A DNA stretch of 64,000 nt, from NCBI RefSeq assembly GCF_020179605.1, contig NZ_JAINZO010000001.1:2516799-2580798 (forward strand), in the 5' to 3' direction. Shown here one piece after another: positions 10,577 to 20,177 of the stretch. Within the stretch, counting starts at the first letter, position 1. Each line of letters opens with the position of its first letter. The notes below the pieces were generated by a model. That model did not search any database. It saw only the letters and a list, made by a program, of their open reading frames with translations, and had not been told where the DNA came from. The position numbers and the translations under genes are program-made. Source of the stretch: Geomonas agri. Lineage in GTDB: Bacteria; Desulfobacterota; Desulfuromonadia; Geobacterales; Geobacteraceae.

Positions 10577-12145
10577 CTATTTTTTAAGCAGTTTTCTCTT
10601 CACCAGGCGGATCACGTCACCGGCCTCCTCGCAACGCAGCAGGTGCGCCGAGACCAGGAAGATGACCATCCCAGCCAGAACCCCTCCCCCCAGCACACCC
10701 CCCTTGAGGAGCCTTTTCCCAGCCGGCGACCAGTCGATCAGGTGCATGATCCAGTACACCGCCACCGCCATCGGGATGGAGGCGATGATGCCTTTCATCC
10801 CGGCAACGGAGATGGCCCGGCCGCCGAAGGGGCCGATCTTCTTCCTCAGGAACCAGAGCAGGAGCAGCATGTTGCCCAGCGCGGAGAGCGACGAGGCCAG
10901 CGCCAGCCCGCCATGCTTCAATGGCCCCATCAGGATCAGGCTGAACAGCAGGTTGAGCAGAAAAGCGGCGAAGGCAACTGCCACCGGGGTCTTGGTGTCC
11001 TTCAGCGCGTAAAAGGCTGGCACCAGCACGCGCACCAGCGCCACGAAGGCGAGCCCCACCGAGTAATAAAGGAGCGCCGTGCCGCAGTTGACCGCCTTGG
11101 CGTAGTCGAAGGCGCCCCCCATGAACAGCAGCGAGAAGATGGGTGTGGCACAGAACATAAGCCCCACCATGGCCGGTATGGTGATGAACAGGGTAAGCCG
11201 GACGCCGTAGGAGAGCGATTCCTTGAGGGCGTCGATGTCTCCCATGGCGGCCTGCCGGCTCATCGAGGGGAGCACGGCCTGGGCCACCGACACGGTGAAG
11301 ATGCCTTGGGGGAACTCGAAGAGGCGCTGGGCGTAGTAAAGGTAGGAAACGCTCCCCTCGGGCAGCAGGGACGCCAGGATGGACCCCACCGTGATGTTGA
11401 GGTAGTAGACCCCGACGCCGAACACCGAGGGACCCATGAGCAGCGTGATCCGCTTCAGGGCCGGATGGTCCAGGTTAAAGTTCGGCTTGATTGGAAAGCC
11501 CTTGCTGTACAGGACCGGCAGTTGCAGGAGAAGTTGCAGCACCCCGCCGATGAGGACGCCCACGGCCAGGGCGACGATAGGGACCTGGAAGCGGTCGTGC
11601 AGCAACAGGGCGGACAGGATCATGGAGATGTTCAGGAACACCGTGGAGATGGCCGGGGTGAAGAAATGGCGCAGCGTGTTCAGTATCCCCATGCACAGGG
11701 CGACCAAGCTCACGAAGAAGATGTAGGGGAACATGAGCCGGTTGAGCAGGATGGTCACCGAGAGCTTCTCCGGGTTGGACGAGAAGCCGGGGAACATCAG
11801 ATGCACCAATTGCGGCGAGAAGATGATGCCGAGGGTGGTAATCCCGGCCATGACGATGGTGAGCGCGGTGAAGCAGACGTTGGCCAGCGCGCGGGTCTCC
11901 TCCTCCCCCTTGTTGGTGTGCCATTCCGAGAAGGTGGGGACGAAGGCGGAGGTAAGCGCTCCTTCCGCGAAGAAGCGGCGCAGCATGTTGGGGATCTGGA
12001 ACGCGGCGAAGAAGGCGTCCGTGTAGAGGCCGGCGCCGAAGAGGCGGGAAACAACCATGTCGCGGATCATGCCCATGATGCGGGACAGCATGGTGGCTGC
12101 GCCCAAGACGCCTGCGGCGCGGGCTATGTTCTTCTTCTCAGACAA
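10577..12145 (-). CDS. murJ: lipid II flippase MurJ
   Basis: A 522-residue MOP-family membrane protein with about 14 hydrophobic helices that moves lipid II across the inner membrane for peptidoglycan synthesis. The N-terminus (SEKKNIARAAGVLGAATMLSR) is typical of the family. I chose a TTG start at 12145 because it follows AGGAGG directly (spacing 4) and gives the usual N-terminus; the longer frame runs back through that ribosome site. The gene upstream is separated by an imperfect inverted repeat at 12161-12232. Confidence 0.93.
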   Translation of the reverse strand: MSEKKNIARAAGVLGAATMLSRIMGMIRDMVVSRLFGAGLYTDAFFAAFQIPNMLRRFFAEGALTSAFVPTFSEWHTNKGEEETRALANVCFTALTIVMAGITTLGIIFSPQLVHLMFPGFSSNPEKLSVTILLNRLMFPYIFFVSLVALCMGILNTLRHFFTPAISTVFLNISMILSALLLHDRFQVPIVALAVGVLIGGVLQLLLQLPVLYSKGFPIKPNFNLDHPALKRITLLMGPSVFGVGVYYLNITVGSILASLLPEGSVSYLYYAQRLFEFPQGIFTVSVAQAVLPSMSRQAAMGDIDALKESLSYGVRLTLFITIPAMVGLMFCATPIFSLLFMGGAFDYAKAVNCGTALLYYSVGLAFVALVRVLVPAFYALKDTKTPVAVAFAAFLLNLLFSLILMGPLKHGGLALASSLSALGNMLLLLWFLRKKIGPFGGRAISVAGMKGIIASIPMAVAVYWIMHLIDWSPAGKRLLKGGVLGGGVLAGMVIFLVSAHLLRCEEAGDVIRLVKRKLLKK

Positions 12146-12160
12146 ACAACCTCCTAAAAC

Positions 12161-12232
12161 GCTCACGCAAAGCCGCAAAGACGCAAAGCGAGCTCAAAGC
12201 CGTACTTGGCGTCTTGGCGTCTTCGCGTGAGC
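12161..12232. repeat. inverted GCAAAGACGC-type repeat
   Basis: Left arm (GCTCACGC followed by two AAAGnCGC words) and right arm (GGCGTCTT repeated, then GCGTGAGC) form an imperfect long hairpin between the aldolase-like gene and murJ. It is a dispersed-repeat style element and could act as a transcription or mRNA-processing hairpin. Confidence 0.55.
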
Positions 12233-12244
12233 GGCTTTATGCCT

Positions 12245-13405
12245 TTATCTGTTCATACGCCGGAAGTATTCCTCGCGGCAGAAGTTCTCCACATCCACCA
12301 TGGCGGCGAAGGCCTCGCCAAAGCCTGCGCGCCCCAGCGTGAAGACACCGTGGCCATAGACGATGGCGGAACCGCTGGCGCCGATTACCGGCGGGACCCG
12401 CTTGGCCAGCCCACCGGCCCCGATCTCGCCCGCGACCACCGGTGTCCCCCCCAGGTCACGCACATGCGGACAGTCCTTCCAGCAATCCTTGATGACGCAC
12501 TCCGCCTTCCTGTCGCAGAGCATGCTCATCACCACGGAAAACTTGGGATGGCCGTGCAGGATGACGCGGGCGCCGGTCTGCTCGTAGATCTTGCGGTGCG
12601 CCAAAAGCTCGCTCGACGCGGTGATCCCGGTGGTAGAGGAGTTGTCGGCGGGGACCGGGTCGATACACCCCTTCAACTCGTCCAGGCTCGCCGCGGTCTG
12701 GGAGATGTAGATGCGCTCGCCCGCCACCGCCGAGATATTACCGAAGAAGGAATCCACCAGCCCCCGTTCCACGGTGTAGCGCCCCACCCGCTCGATCTCG
12801 GCAAGGATCTCATCCTTCTCCAGGGAAAGGGCGTCGACGAAGTCGAGCCCCGAGGCGGAGAGCGGCCGCAACCAGTCCCTGCGGAAGGAGTCGAACGCCT
12901 CGCGCTCACCCGGTAGGCGGAACCCGTCGACGAGTAAGTCCTGCAGGTACTTCACGAAGGTGGAATGGAACACGGAGGAGTAGTTAATGAAGGCCTGCTC
13001 AACGGTGATGGCGCCGACAGCGACGATGCCGACACCCTCGACGATGACTCCTTTCCTGTTGCCGAGCAGTTTGGCCAGAACGGGAGCGGGATCGTCGGCA
13101 AGGTCCTTGCGGCGCAGGAAGGGGATGTCGTGCAGGAAGGTCCTGGTCTCGGTATCCTGCGGCACGATGCACTCCTCCCCCTGCCCGGCCCGGGCAATCA
13201 GGAAGTCGGCGAAGGGAAGCGTGGGGCGCGCGGCCACCAGCGCTAGGGAATTGAGGCGCGATAGCGTGGCCCCGGCCAGGGCGGCCAACTCCGGCGCACC
13301 GGCCGTGATCAGCACGTCGTCCTGCGCCGCGAAGGCGATGCCGTCGGCACAGGCCGAGCGGTCGGCAAGAAGCTTCCCGGTATATTTATAGATCTGGTCG
13401 CGCAT
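12245..13405 (-). CDS. two-domain class II aldolase/adducin family protein
   Basis: A 386-residue protein with two apparent aldolase II-like modules. The C-terminal one (about 200-386) keeps the landmarks of the family: GNISA, the NSSTTGIT segment, HGHPKF with metal-binding His residues, and YGHGVF with a third His. The N-terminal one (about 20-170) shows only the second half of the fold (a VEGVGIVAVG stretch followed by AFINYSS) and no His-x-His, so it looks degenerate. Family members cleave phosphorylated sugar acids or act in methylthioribulose salvage; the substrate here is unknown. It follows the aldehyde:ferredoxin oxidoreductase gene by 35 bp and is probably in the same operon. Confidence 0.7.
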   Translation of the reverse strand: MRDQIYKYTGKLLADRSACADGIAFAAQDDVLITAGAPELAALAGATLSRLNSLALVAARPTLPFADFLIARAGQGEECIVPQDTETRTFLHDIPFLRRKDLADDPAPVLAKLLGNRKGVIVEGVGIVAVGAITVEQAFINYSSVFHSTFVKYLQDLLVDGFRLPGEREAFDSFRRDWLRPLSASGLDFVDALSLEKDEILAEIERVGRYTVERGLVDSFFGNISAVAGERIYISQTAASLDELKGCIDPVPADNSSTTGITASSELLAHRKIYEQTGARVILHGHPKFSVVMSMLCDRKAECVIKDCWKDCPHVRDLGGTPVVAGEIGAGGLAKRVPPVIGASGSAIVYGHGVFTLGRAGFGEAFAAMVDVENFCREEYFRRMNR

Positions 13406-13440
13406 CTGTCACCGTTTCAGGTTGGTTTCCTTGGCACACA

Positions 13441-15180
13441 TCAGGGCAGCTCAGCGAGAAGGTCGCGGTCGCCGAAACGCCCTTCCTCGTCGAGGCCGCG
13501 GATGCGGTAGTACTTCTGTAGCTCTTCCTCGAAGCGGGCAAGGTCAATGGGGGGGACGTCGATCCCCTCGCCGGCACTCCCTGCTTCCTCGAAGAACCGG
13601 TGCGGCAGCGTGTCGTGGTCGTGGCTGAATCCGTTGGCGCAGTTGTAGAAACGCTCGGTGAGGTAGATCCGCTCGCCGATCGCCTTGAGCGACTCCGGCC
13701 CGTACTCGATGCCGGTCACCGCCGACAAGAGCTCCCCATACTCCTCCAGCGTCGCCCCGAAGAAGGCGAACTTGCAGGCAACCAGCGAATCGACCGCCGC
13801 GTTGACGTCTTCCGCGATCTTGATGATGCGGGCCTTGCCGGAGAAGGAGAAGCGGTCGGTGGGGACCGGCTTTCTCAGGATCTCATGCGAAATAGGATAG
13901 GCACGCAGATGGCAGCCGCCGCGGTTGGAGGTTACGTAGGCGAGCGCCATGCCGTAGGCGCCACGCGGGTCGTAGGCGGGGAGCTCCAGGGACTTCACGC
14001 TCATGGATAGCTCGGGCCTGCCGAGGATTTCTGCCATGCGCCGTGAGCCCAGGCTCAGCAGTTCGCCCTGGTCGTGCCGGTAGGCGATGTCGGCGAGGAG
14101 GCTCGCCACTTCGGCGGCGTCCGGGAAGCGCCCGCGCGCTTCGCCAAAGGCAGACAGGGTGGCCGCGGCCGAGATGGTGTCGAGCCCCAGTTCGTTGCAC
14201 AGGGAGTTTGCCTTGACGATGGCGTGCAGGTCGGAGATGCCGTTCAGGGCCCCGAAGTGGTTCACCGTTTCGTATTCCGGCAACGCTTCCCCGGCAGCAC
14301 TCGCCTTCTTGCACTGGATGGGGCAGCCGTAGCATCCTTCCTTCTTGGCGCCACACTCCTTGCGGATGGCAGGTCCGGAGTAGTTACCCGAGTCGGCAAA
14401 GAAGGTGGAACGGAAGTTCTCGGTGGGGGCCATGCGGCGCTGCGCCATCAGGTCGACCAGCGCCGGGGTGCCGTACTCGGCGATACCCAATCCCCCGAAG
14501 ATGACCGGTGAGGCCCGGAACAGGCGCATGACGTCGCCGCGGGCAGCGTCGAAGCGTTCCTTGTCGGCGATGCCGGTCACGCCGTCGCCCTGGGTAGTGA
14601 TCGCCTTGAGCCCCTTGGCCCCCATGACGGCGCCCAGGCCGCCACGGCCGATCGAGTTCCCCTCGCCCATCATGATGTTGGCGAAGAGGACGCCGTTTTC
14701 GCCGGCGGGGCCGATGGTGGTGACCGAGCCATGATCGCTGAGGGCGGCGACCGTCTCCTTCACCCCCTTGCCCCACAGCGACTGGGCCGGATGCAGCTCG
14801 TCCCGCGCGGGGTCGATGGAGAGGAAGACCGGCTTCGGGCTCTTGCCGGTGATGAAGACGGCATCGAGTCCGGCCGCCTTCATCCGCCAGGCGAAGCGCC
14901 CGCCTGCCGAGCAGTCGTAAATGGTCCCGGTGAGCGGCGACCGGGAGACGCAGGAGAGGCGCGCCGCGGTGGGTGAGTTGGTGCCGCACAGGGGGCCGAC
15001 GGCGAAGATGAGCGGCAGGTCTGGCTCGAAGGGGCCGAGGCGAAAATAATCGCGCATCAGCCGGACGCCCAACCCGCGCCCGCCGAGGTAGGCGTGCAGG
15101 ATGTCAGTGGGAATCTCCCTGCGCTCGCAGGTACCGCGGGTGAGATCGACATGCAGCAACTTTCCGGTCCAGCCGTACAT
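13441..15180 (-). CDS. aldehyde:ferredoxin oxidoreductase, tungsten type
   Basis: A 579-residue AOR-family enzyme. The N-terminal domain begins MYGWTGKLLHVDL as in most family members. CYGCPIQC provides three of the [4Fe-4S] ligands, a Cys further on (SLVACKF) the fourth, and LGLDTIS is the pterin-binding signature. Such enzymes use a tungsto-bispterin cofactor to oxidise aldehydes to acids, or run in reverse, with ferredoxin. No pterin-biosynthesis or MoaD-like gene is adjacent. GAGG ribosome site. The downstream class II aldolase-like gene suggests that an aldehyde made by aldol cleavage might be the substrate; this is inference. Confidence 0.92.
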   Translation of the reverse strand: MYGWTGKLLHVDLTRGTCERREIPTDILHAYLGGRGLGVRLMRDYFRLGPFEPDLPLIFAVGPLCGTNSPTAARLSCVSRSPLTGTIYDCSAGGRFAWRMKAAGLDAVFITGKSPKPVFLSIDPARDELHPAQSLWGKGVKETVAALSDHGSVTTIGPAGENGVLFANIMMGEGNSIGRGGLGAVMGAKGLKAITTQGDGVTGIADKERFDAARGDVMRLFRASPVIFGGLGIAEYGTPALVDLMAQRRMAPTENFRSTFFADSGNYSGPAIRKECGAKKEGCYGCPIQCKKASAAGEALPEYETVNHFGALNGISDLHAIVKANSLCNELGLDTISAAATLSAFGEARGRFPDAAEVASLLADIAYRHDQGELLSLGSRRMAEILGRPELSMSVKSLELPAYDPRGAYGMALAYVTSNRGGCHLRAYPISHEILRKPVPTDRFSFSGKARIIKIAEDVNAAVDSLVACKFAFFGATLEEYGELLSAVTGIEYGPESLKAIGERIYLTERFYNCANGFSHDHDTLPHRFFEEAGSAGEGIDVPPIDLARFEEELQKYYRIRGLDEEGRFGDRDLLAELP

Positions 15181-15237
15181 ACAAACCTCAAAAAACGGTT
15201 AGAAGCTTTACCACAGAGTACACAGGGGACCTACCCT

Positions 15238-16311
15238 TTAAAGCAGTTCCAGCTTCCCCTGCCGCTCCAGTTCTTCGACCACCTTCTTCACGTCCTGGGC
15301 GGCCTGCTTGGAGCAGACCAGCAGGGCGTCGGGGGTGTCCACCACGATTAGGTCGCTGACGCCGACAAAGGCTACCACTTTACCGTTGCCGTAGGCAAGA
15401 CACTCCTTGGCCCCCACGGATACAGCACCAAGGGAATTAATCACCACGTGCCCCGCCGCATCGGCCTCCATCACCTCGGGCAGTGCACTCCAGCTCCCCA
15501 CGTCGCTCCAGCCGAACGAGGCCGGAATTACCTGTACATCCTTGGCCTTCTCCATGACCCCGAAGTCGATCGACTCACCCTTGATGGCACCGTAGATCTC
15601 AGCGATCTGGGGCTTCAGATCGGAGATTTCCCAAACATCCGACTCGAAGGTGAGCCGCGCCAGGCCCCGGGACAGCTCGGGCATGTGCTGCGCGATCTGG
15701 TCCAGGATGGAGCAGGCCCCCCAGACGAACATGCCGCTGTTCCAGTAAAAGCACCCGGCAGCTAAAAACTCCACGGCACGTTCCAGGTTCGGCTTTTCCA
15801 CGAAGCGCCGCACCGGTGTCGCCCCCGAATCGGCCGGCCGCGAGGCCTCGATGTAGCCGTAACCGGTCTCGGGGCGGGTGGGGGTGATCCCCAGTGTCAC
15901 CAGTGCTCCGCTCACGGCCACCGAACGGGCGGCAGCCAGGGTGGCACGGAAGGTTTCCTCGTCCACGATGTAGTGGTCGGCGGGGAGCACGACCATGATC
16001 CCGTCCGGATCAAAGCGGGCGATGATGGATGCGGCCAGTCCGATGGCAGGCGCGGTATTGCGCCCGACAGGCTCCTCGATCACGTCGACCGGGACCCCCT
16101 CGATGTAGGCCAACTGCGCCCTCGTTTCGGCAGCCTGCAGCGCGTTGGTCACCACCATTACCCGCTTGGGATCCAGCGGCAGGACGCGTTCCACCGTCCG
16201 TTGCAGCATGGACTTGCCGCCGAAGACGGACATGAGCTGCTTCGGCGTGCTTTTGCGGGACAGCGGCCAGAACCTGGTGCCGGAGCCCCCGGCCAGGATG
16301 ACGATGTACAT
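15238..16311 (-). CDS. manC: mannose-1-phosphate guanylyltransferase, transferase domain only
   Basis: A 357-residue nucleotidyltransferase that makes GDP-mannose from mannose-1-phosphate and GTP. The LAGGSGTRFWPLSR signature is at the N-terminus, with FVEKP further along. It ends without the C-terminal phosphomannose isomerase cupin found in fused AlgA-type enzymes; a separate cupin of that type is encoded 1.2 kb upstream at 17518, with nhaA between them. Ribosome site AGGA. Product feeds LPS or exopolysaccharide sugars, in line with rfbB/rfbD and lptD nearby. Confidence 0.92.
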   Translation of the reverse strand: MYIVILAGGSGTRFWPLSRKSTPKQLMSVFGGKSMLQRTVERVLPLDPKRVMVVTNALQAAETRAQLAYIEGVPVDVIEEPVGRNTAPAIGLAASIIARFDPDGIMVVLPADHYIVDEETFRATLAAARSVAVSGALVTLGITPTRPETGYGYIEASRPADSGATPVRRFVEKPNLERAVEFLAAGCFYWNSGMFVWGACSILDQIAQHMPELSRGLARLTFESDVWEISDLKPQIAEIYGAIKGESIDFGVMEKAKDVQVIPASFGWSDVGSWSALPEVMEADAAGHVVINSLGAVSVGAKECLAYGNGKVVAFVGVSDLIVVDTPDALLVCSKQAAQDVKKVVEELERQGKLELL

Positions 16312-16365
16312 AGGTTTCCTCCAATCGGCAATGATCCCCCACCTCAGGGGGAAAAGAAAAGGAAG

Positions 16366-17517
16366 TTACGCGCCGCCCTGCTTAATCCGGCGCATTTTCA
16401 TCACGACCGCCGCGGGAACAAAAGAGAAAATGCTGAGCATGGCGCCCATCTTGGCGGACGAACCTAATTCGGAATCCGGGAAGGCCTCTCCGGCAACGAA
16501 CAGTGCCACGGTGAAGCCGATGCCGGCAACCAGGCCGGTGGCAAGAAGTTCCCTCAACCCCACCCCTACCGGGAGCGGGAAACCGAGCCTGCTCCCCAGC
16601 AGCCCAAACCCGACGATGCCGATCGCCTTGCCAAAGACCAGCGAGGCCAGCACCAGCCAGGTAGCGGCGCCGACGGATCCGAAGGCAACGCCGGCGTTGA
16701 CCAGCCCGAAGACGAAGAGCCCCAGGTCGACGAACAATTTCCAGTCATGTTCGAAGCGCGACAGCGGCGTGAGGTCGTCCGGGTCGATGTCGAACATGTG
16801 GCGTTTCTCCACCGACGGGTGCGGCAGGAACGGGACCACCAGGGCTAGCGCCAAAGCCGGGTGCAGGTGGGCCTCATGCAGCCCCAGCCAGCTCAGTGTT
16901 CCGCCGAAGATGAGGTAGGGCCAGTAACTGGCGACCCTGAAGCGGCGCAGCAGCCAGCAAAGAGCCAGCGCGGCGCCGCACAGCAGCAGCCATTGGGGCT
17001 GCACCGGGGCCAGCGGATCGCCGTAGAACAGGGCTATGATGACCAGTCCCACCGCATCGTCGGCTATGGCCAGGAGCAGCAGGAACGAGATGGCCGGATG
17101 CCCCTTGCCGAAGATGAACCGTGCCGCAAGCCAGGCCAACGCGATATCGGTCGCAGTCGGAATGCCCCAGCCCCGGGACAGCGAGGCGTCGCCGAAGGCC
17201 CTGTTCAGCAGCAGGTACATCGCGACCGGCCCCAGTATCCCCCCCACCGTCGCCAGCAGCGGATTGACGGCGCGCCGCAAGGGGTGCAGGTCGCCCCCCG
17301 GCAGACAGCTCTGGGTGATCTCGACGGCGGCGATGCCGAAGAAGAACGCCATGAACAGGTCGTTGGTGACGAAGTGAACAGAAAGACCCGCAAAAAGCGG
17401 GTCGTGCAGGAAGTGGTGGTACTGCTCCGGGGCCAGGTTCGCCCACAGCAGCGCGGCAATGACGCCGGCCGCCAGGGGAACGGAGAATTCCCTGAGCAGG
17501 CTCAGTTGTCTGTTCAT
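16366..17517 (-). CDS. nhaA: Na+/H+ antiporter NhaA
   Basis: A 383-residue inner-membrane antiporter that exports Na+ in exchange for protons. About eleven hydrophobic helices are visible; the segment GIPTATDIALAWLA with its Asp and the following LLLAIADDAVGL, with the paired Asp residues of the ion site, are clear. Its ATG overlaps the end of the cupin gene (TTAAATG), so translation is probably coupled. Why it sits between the two halves of a GDP-mannose pathway is not clear. Confidence 0.94.
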   Translation of the reverse strand: MNRQLSLLREFSVPLAAGVIAALLWANLAPEQYHHFLHDPLFAGLSVHFVTNDLFMAFFFGIAAVEITQSCLPGGDLHPLRRAVNPLLATVGGILGPVAMYLLLNRAFGDASLSRGWGIPTATDIALAWLAARFIFGKGHPAISFLLLLAIADDAVGLVIIALFYGDPLAPVQPQWLLLCGAALALCWLLRRFRVASYWPYLIFGGTLSWLGLHEAHLHPALALALVVPFLPHPSVEKRHMFDIDPDDLTPLSRFEHDWKLFVDLGLFVFGLVNAGVAFGSVGAATWLVLASLVFGKAIGIVGFGLLGSRLGFPLPVGVGLRELLATGLVAGIGFTVALFVAGEAFPDSELGSSAKMGAMLSIFSFVPAAVVMKMRRIKQGGA

Positions 17518-17910
17518 TTAACCGATGGGCTCCACTTGGGCCTCGACGGCGCTCCCTACGGCGGCAGCCTCGACGCGGTCGTAGTCGTCCTGGAACCGGA
17601 CGATGTCGTCTTCGCCCAGGTACTCACCGCTTTGGACTTCAATGATCACCAGCGGGATGACGCCGGGATTCTCAAGGCGATGCGTGGAACCAATGGGAAT
17701 GAAGGTTGATTCGTTGATGTTGATGATCTTCATCATGTCACCGCAGGTAACCTTGGCGGTGCCGGACACCACGATCCAGTGCTCGCTTCTGTGGTGGTGC
17801 ATCTGCAGAGAAAGCCTTTGTCCCGGCAGGACCTCGATGCGCTTGATCTTGTAGCCGTTGCTTTCGTCCAGGACGGTGTATGTTCCCCAGGGACGCTCGC
17901 CGCGTTCCAT
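17518..17910 (-). CDS. cupin, type II phosphomannose isomerase C-terminal domain
   Basis: A 130-residue single cupin that matches the isomerase half of bifunctional AlgA/ManC proteins: RPWGTY near the start, then the metal-site region [16 protein letters not shown] and [13 protein letters not shown]. It probably isomerises fructose-6-phosphate and mannose-6-phosphate, or assists ManC, and so completes the enzyme that is a single protein elsewhere. Strong GGAGG ribosome site. Cotranscribed with nhaA. Confidence 0.85.
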   Translation of the reverse strand: MERGERPWGTYTVLDESNGYKIKRIEVLPGQRLSLQMHHHRSEHWIVVSGTAKVTCGDMMKIININESTFIPIGSTHRLENPGVIPLVIIEVQSGEYLGEDDIVRFQDDYDRVEAAAVGSAVEAQVEPIG

Positions 17911-17973
17911 GTTGGCCTCCGTGTTTTCGTTGGGTAAAGGGGACAGGTATCTGCGGGGCCAGTCCCCCCGGCG

Positions 17974-18807
17974 CTATTTGCCGGGTCTCAGTTCCAGGTA
18001 CCGCTTGAGCGCGTCCTGCCAGGGCTGCGGCACGAAGCCGGTGTCCTGCTGCAGTTTGCCGCAATCCAGCGTGGAATACAGCGGCCGCGGTGCGGGGCGA
18101 TTCAACTGCTCCGTGGTCATGGGCAGCACCGCGACGTCGAGTCCGGCCAACCGGAAGATCTCCTTGGCAAACCCGTTCCAGGAGACAAAGCCGGAGTTGG
18201 CGGCGTGGTAGGTCCCCTGGCAGCCCTTGTCCAGCAGGGCCTTGATGGCCAGGGCGAGGTCGCGGGTCCAGGTGGGGGAGCCGATCTGGTCGTCCACCAC
18301 GGTCAGTTCCTTCTTTTCCGCGCCCAGTTTCAGCATGGTCTCCACGAAATTCTTGCCGCCGTGCCCGTAAAGCCACTGGGTGCGCACGATCAGGTGATCG
18401 GGGTTGAACCAGGTGTTCATCTCGCCGCCCAGCTTGGACTCCCCGTAGACGCTGAGCGGACCGGCGAGATCATCTTCGACGTAGGGGGAGCCCTTCTGGC
18501 CGTCGAAGACGTAGTCGGTGCTCACCTGGACCAGCTTGGCGCCGATCTCCTTGCTGATCATGGCCAGAAAGCCGACGCCTTCGCTGTTGACCATCATGGC
18601 CTGTTCCGTGTTGGACTGGCAGCCGTCCACATCGGTGTAGGCGGCGGCGTTGATCACCACCGAGGGTTTCAGGGTGAGCAGCACCCGCTGCACCGATTCA
18701 AGGTCGGTGATGTCGATCTCGTCGACGTCGACCCCGCGCGCCACATCGCCGTACAGCCCCATCAACTCCTGCCCCAGCATTCCTTTACTGCCGACTACCA
18801 GAACCAT
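17974..18807 (-). CDS. rfbD: dTDP-4-dehydrorhamnose reductase
   Basis: A 277-residue SDR-family enzyme that reduces dTDP-4-dehydrorhamnose to dTDP-L-rhamnose. The NAD(P)-binding VGSKGMLGQELM is at the N-terminus, STDYVFDG marks the active-site strand, and YGESKLGGE holds the catalytic Tyr and Lys. Ribosome site GGGGGAG. The gap to rfbB upstream (174 bp) shows no gene. rfbA and rfbC are not in the window. Confidence 0.93.
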   Translation of the reverse strand: MVLVVGSKGMLGQELMGLYGDVARGVDVDEIDITDLESVQRVLLTLKPSVVINAAAYTDVDGCQSNTEQAMMVNSEGVGFLAMISKEIGAKLVQVSTDYVFDGQKGSPYVEDDLAGPLSVYGESKLGGEMNTWFNPDHLIVRTQWLYGHGGKNFVETMLKLGAEKKELTVVDDQIGSPTWTRDLALAIKALLDKGCQGTYHAANSGFVSWNGFAKEIFRLAGLDVAVLPMTTEQLNRPAPRPLYSTLDCGKLQQDTGFVPQPWQDALKRYLELRPGK

Positions 18808-18981
18808 CTAAACTCCCCCATAAGCTCGTTCCAGGTTCAGCGTTCGTGGCAGTGCCGCTACGGCCACCGTACCCTTGGGGCTTCGGAAGCGAAGGACAAG
18901 GATAGATGATAGCCCAGAACGATGAATTGTGAACCCTCAGATGTTGTAGCTGCCAAGCCCGACCGTTGAGTCTCTAACGGC

Positions 18982-20049
18982 TCACGCCGCTCCGTACTGC
19001 ATCTCGTAGTATTCCCGGTAGGCGCCGCTCACCACCTCTTCGACCCACCCCTGGTTGGCGAGGTACCAATCGATGGTCTCGGCGATGCCGCGCTCGAAGG
19101 TGTAGCTCGGCTCCCAGGACAGTTCACGCTTCAGCTTGGTGGCGTCGATGGCATAGCGCCGGTCGTGCCCCTTGCGGTCCTTGACGAAGGTGATCAGCTC
19201 ACGGCTCTCCCCCGCGGTGCGCCCGAGACGCTCGTCCATCAAGTCGCAGACGAGCTTCACGATATCGATGTTCTTCCACTCGTTGTTGCCACCCACGTTG
19301 AAGATCTCCCCCGGCTTACCCTGCTTGAGCACCCGCTCGATGGCGGCGGAGTGATCCTTCACGTGCAACCAGTCGCGCACGTTGAGGCCGTCGCCGTACA
19401 CCGGCAGGGAGCGCTTCTTGAGGATGTTGTGAATCATGAGCGGGATCAGCTTCTCCGGGAAATGGTAGGGGCCGTAGTTGTTGGAGCAGCGGGTGTTCAG
19501 GGTCGGCAGACCGAAGGTCTCGAAGTAGGCACGCACCAGCAGGTCCGCCCCGGCCTTGCTCGCGGAATACGGGGAGTTCGGCGCCAGCGGCGTCTCCTCG
19601 GTGAAGTACCCCTCGGCACCGAGGCTGCCGTACACCTCGTCGGTGGAAACCTGCAGGAAGCGGAAGGCGGGAAGCTTCTCGGCGTGCAGCCGGCTCGCCT
19701 CCAGGAGGGTCTGCGTCCCGAGCACGTTGGTTTTCACGAAGATGTCTGGGCCGGTGATGGAGCGGTCCACGTGCGATTCGGCGGCGAAATGCGCCACGGC
19801 ATCGACCTTCTCCTCGGCGAGCAGGCGCGCCACCAATTCGGCGTCGCAGATGTCACCCTTCACGAAGCGGTAGTTGGCGTTGCCCTCCACCGCGGTCAGG
19901 TTCTTCAGGTTGCCGGCGTAGGTCAAAAGGTCCAGGTTGATCACCCGGCAATCCGGGTTGCCCGCCATGAAGTGGTTGATGAAGTTGGACCCGATGAACC
20001 CGGCCCCGCCGGTCACCAGTAACGAGGTGGGTGTGAACACATCCTGCAT
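18982..20049 (-). CDS. rfbB: dTDP-glucose 4,6-dehydratase
   Basis: A 355-residue SDR enzyme, second step of dTDP-rhamnose synthesis. The cofactor motif TGGAGFIGSNF follows a short leader, STDEVYG holds active-site Thr, Asp and Glu, and YSASKAGAD the catalytic Tyr and Lys. The normal C-terminal substrate domain is present, with WLHVKDH and NVGGNNEW. Strong GGAGG ribosome site. Works with rfbD downstream to supply rhamnose to LPS O-antigen or capsule. Confidence 0.95.
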   Translation of the reverse strand: MQDVFTPTSLLVTGGAGFIGSNFINHFMAGNPDCRVINLDLLTYAGNLKNLTAVEGNANYRFVKGDICDAELVARLLAEEKVDAVAHFAAESHVDRSITGPDIFVKTNVLGTQTLLEASRLHAEKLPAFRFLQVSTDEVYGSLGAEGYFTEETPLAPNSPYSASKAGADLLVRAYFETFGLPTLNTRCSNNYGPYHFPEKLIPLMIHNILKKRSLPVYGDGLNVRDWLHVKDHSAAIERVLKQGKPGEIFNVGGNNEWKNIDIVKLVCDLMDERLGRTAGESRELITFVKDRKGHDRRYAIDATKLKRELSWEPSYTFERGIAETIDWYLANQGWVEEVVSGAYREYYEMQYGAA

Positions 20050-20177
20050 AAACGCCTCCGGTCAGCTCTGTCTCGGCGCCAGGTGCTGCGGCGCCCTTTT
20101 CAGCCAACTTATTGTAGATACACCGGGGAAAGTGAAAGTGTCAACTTCTTACCCTCCCGGCAGCACGGTAACCTGAC

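Noticed and set aside
12161-12190. GEMM-like CGCAAAGCC words near murJ
   Set aside because: The similarity is limited to short GCAAAG repeats within an inverted repeat; no aptamer hairpins or following expression platform are present.
17938-17973. Terminator between rfbD and the cupin gene
   Set aside because: GGGGAC and GTCCCC flank a loop, but the stem is only six pairs with no T-run; it looks like a weak relative of the hairpin after queH.
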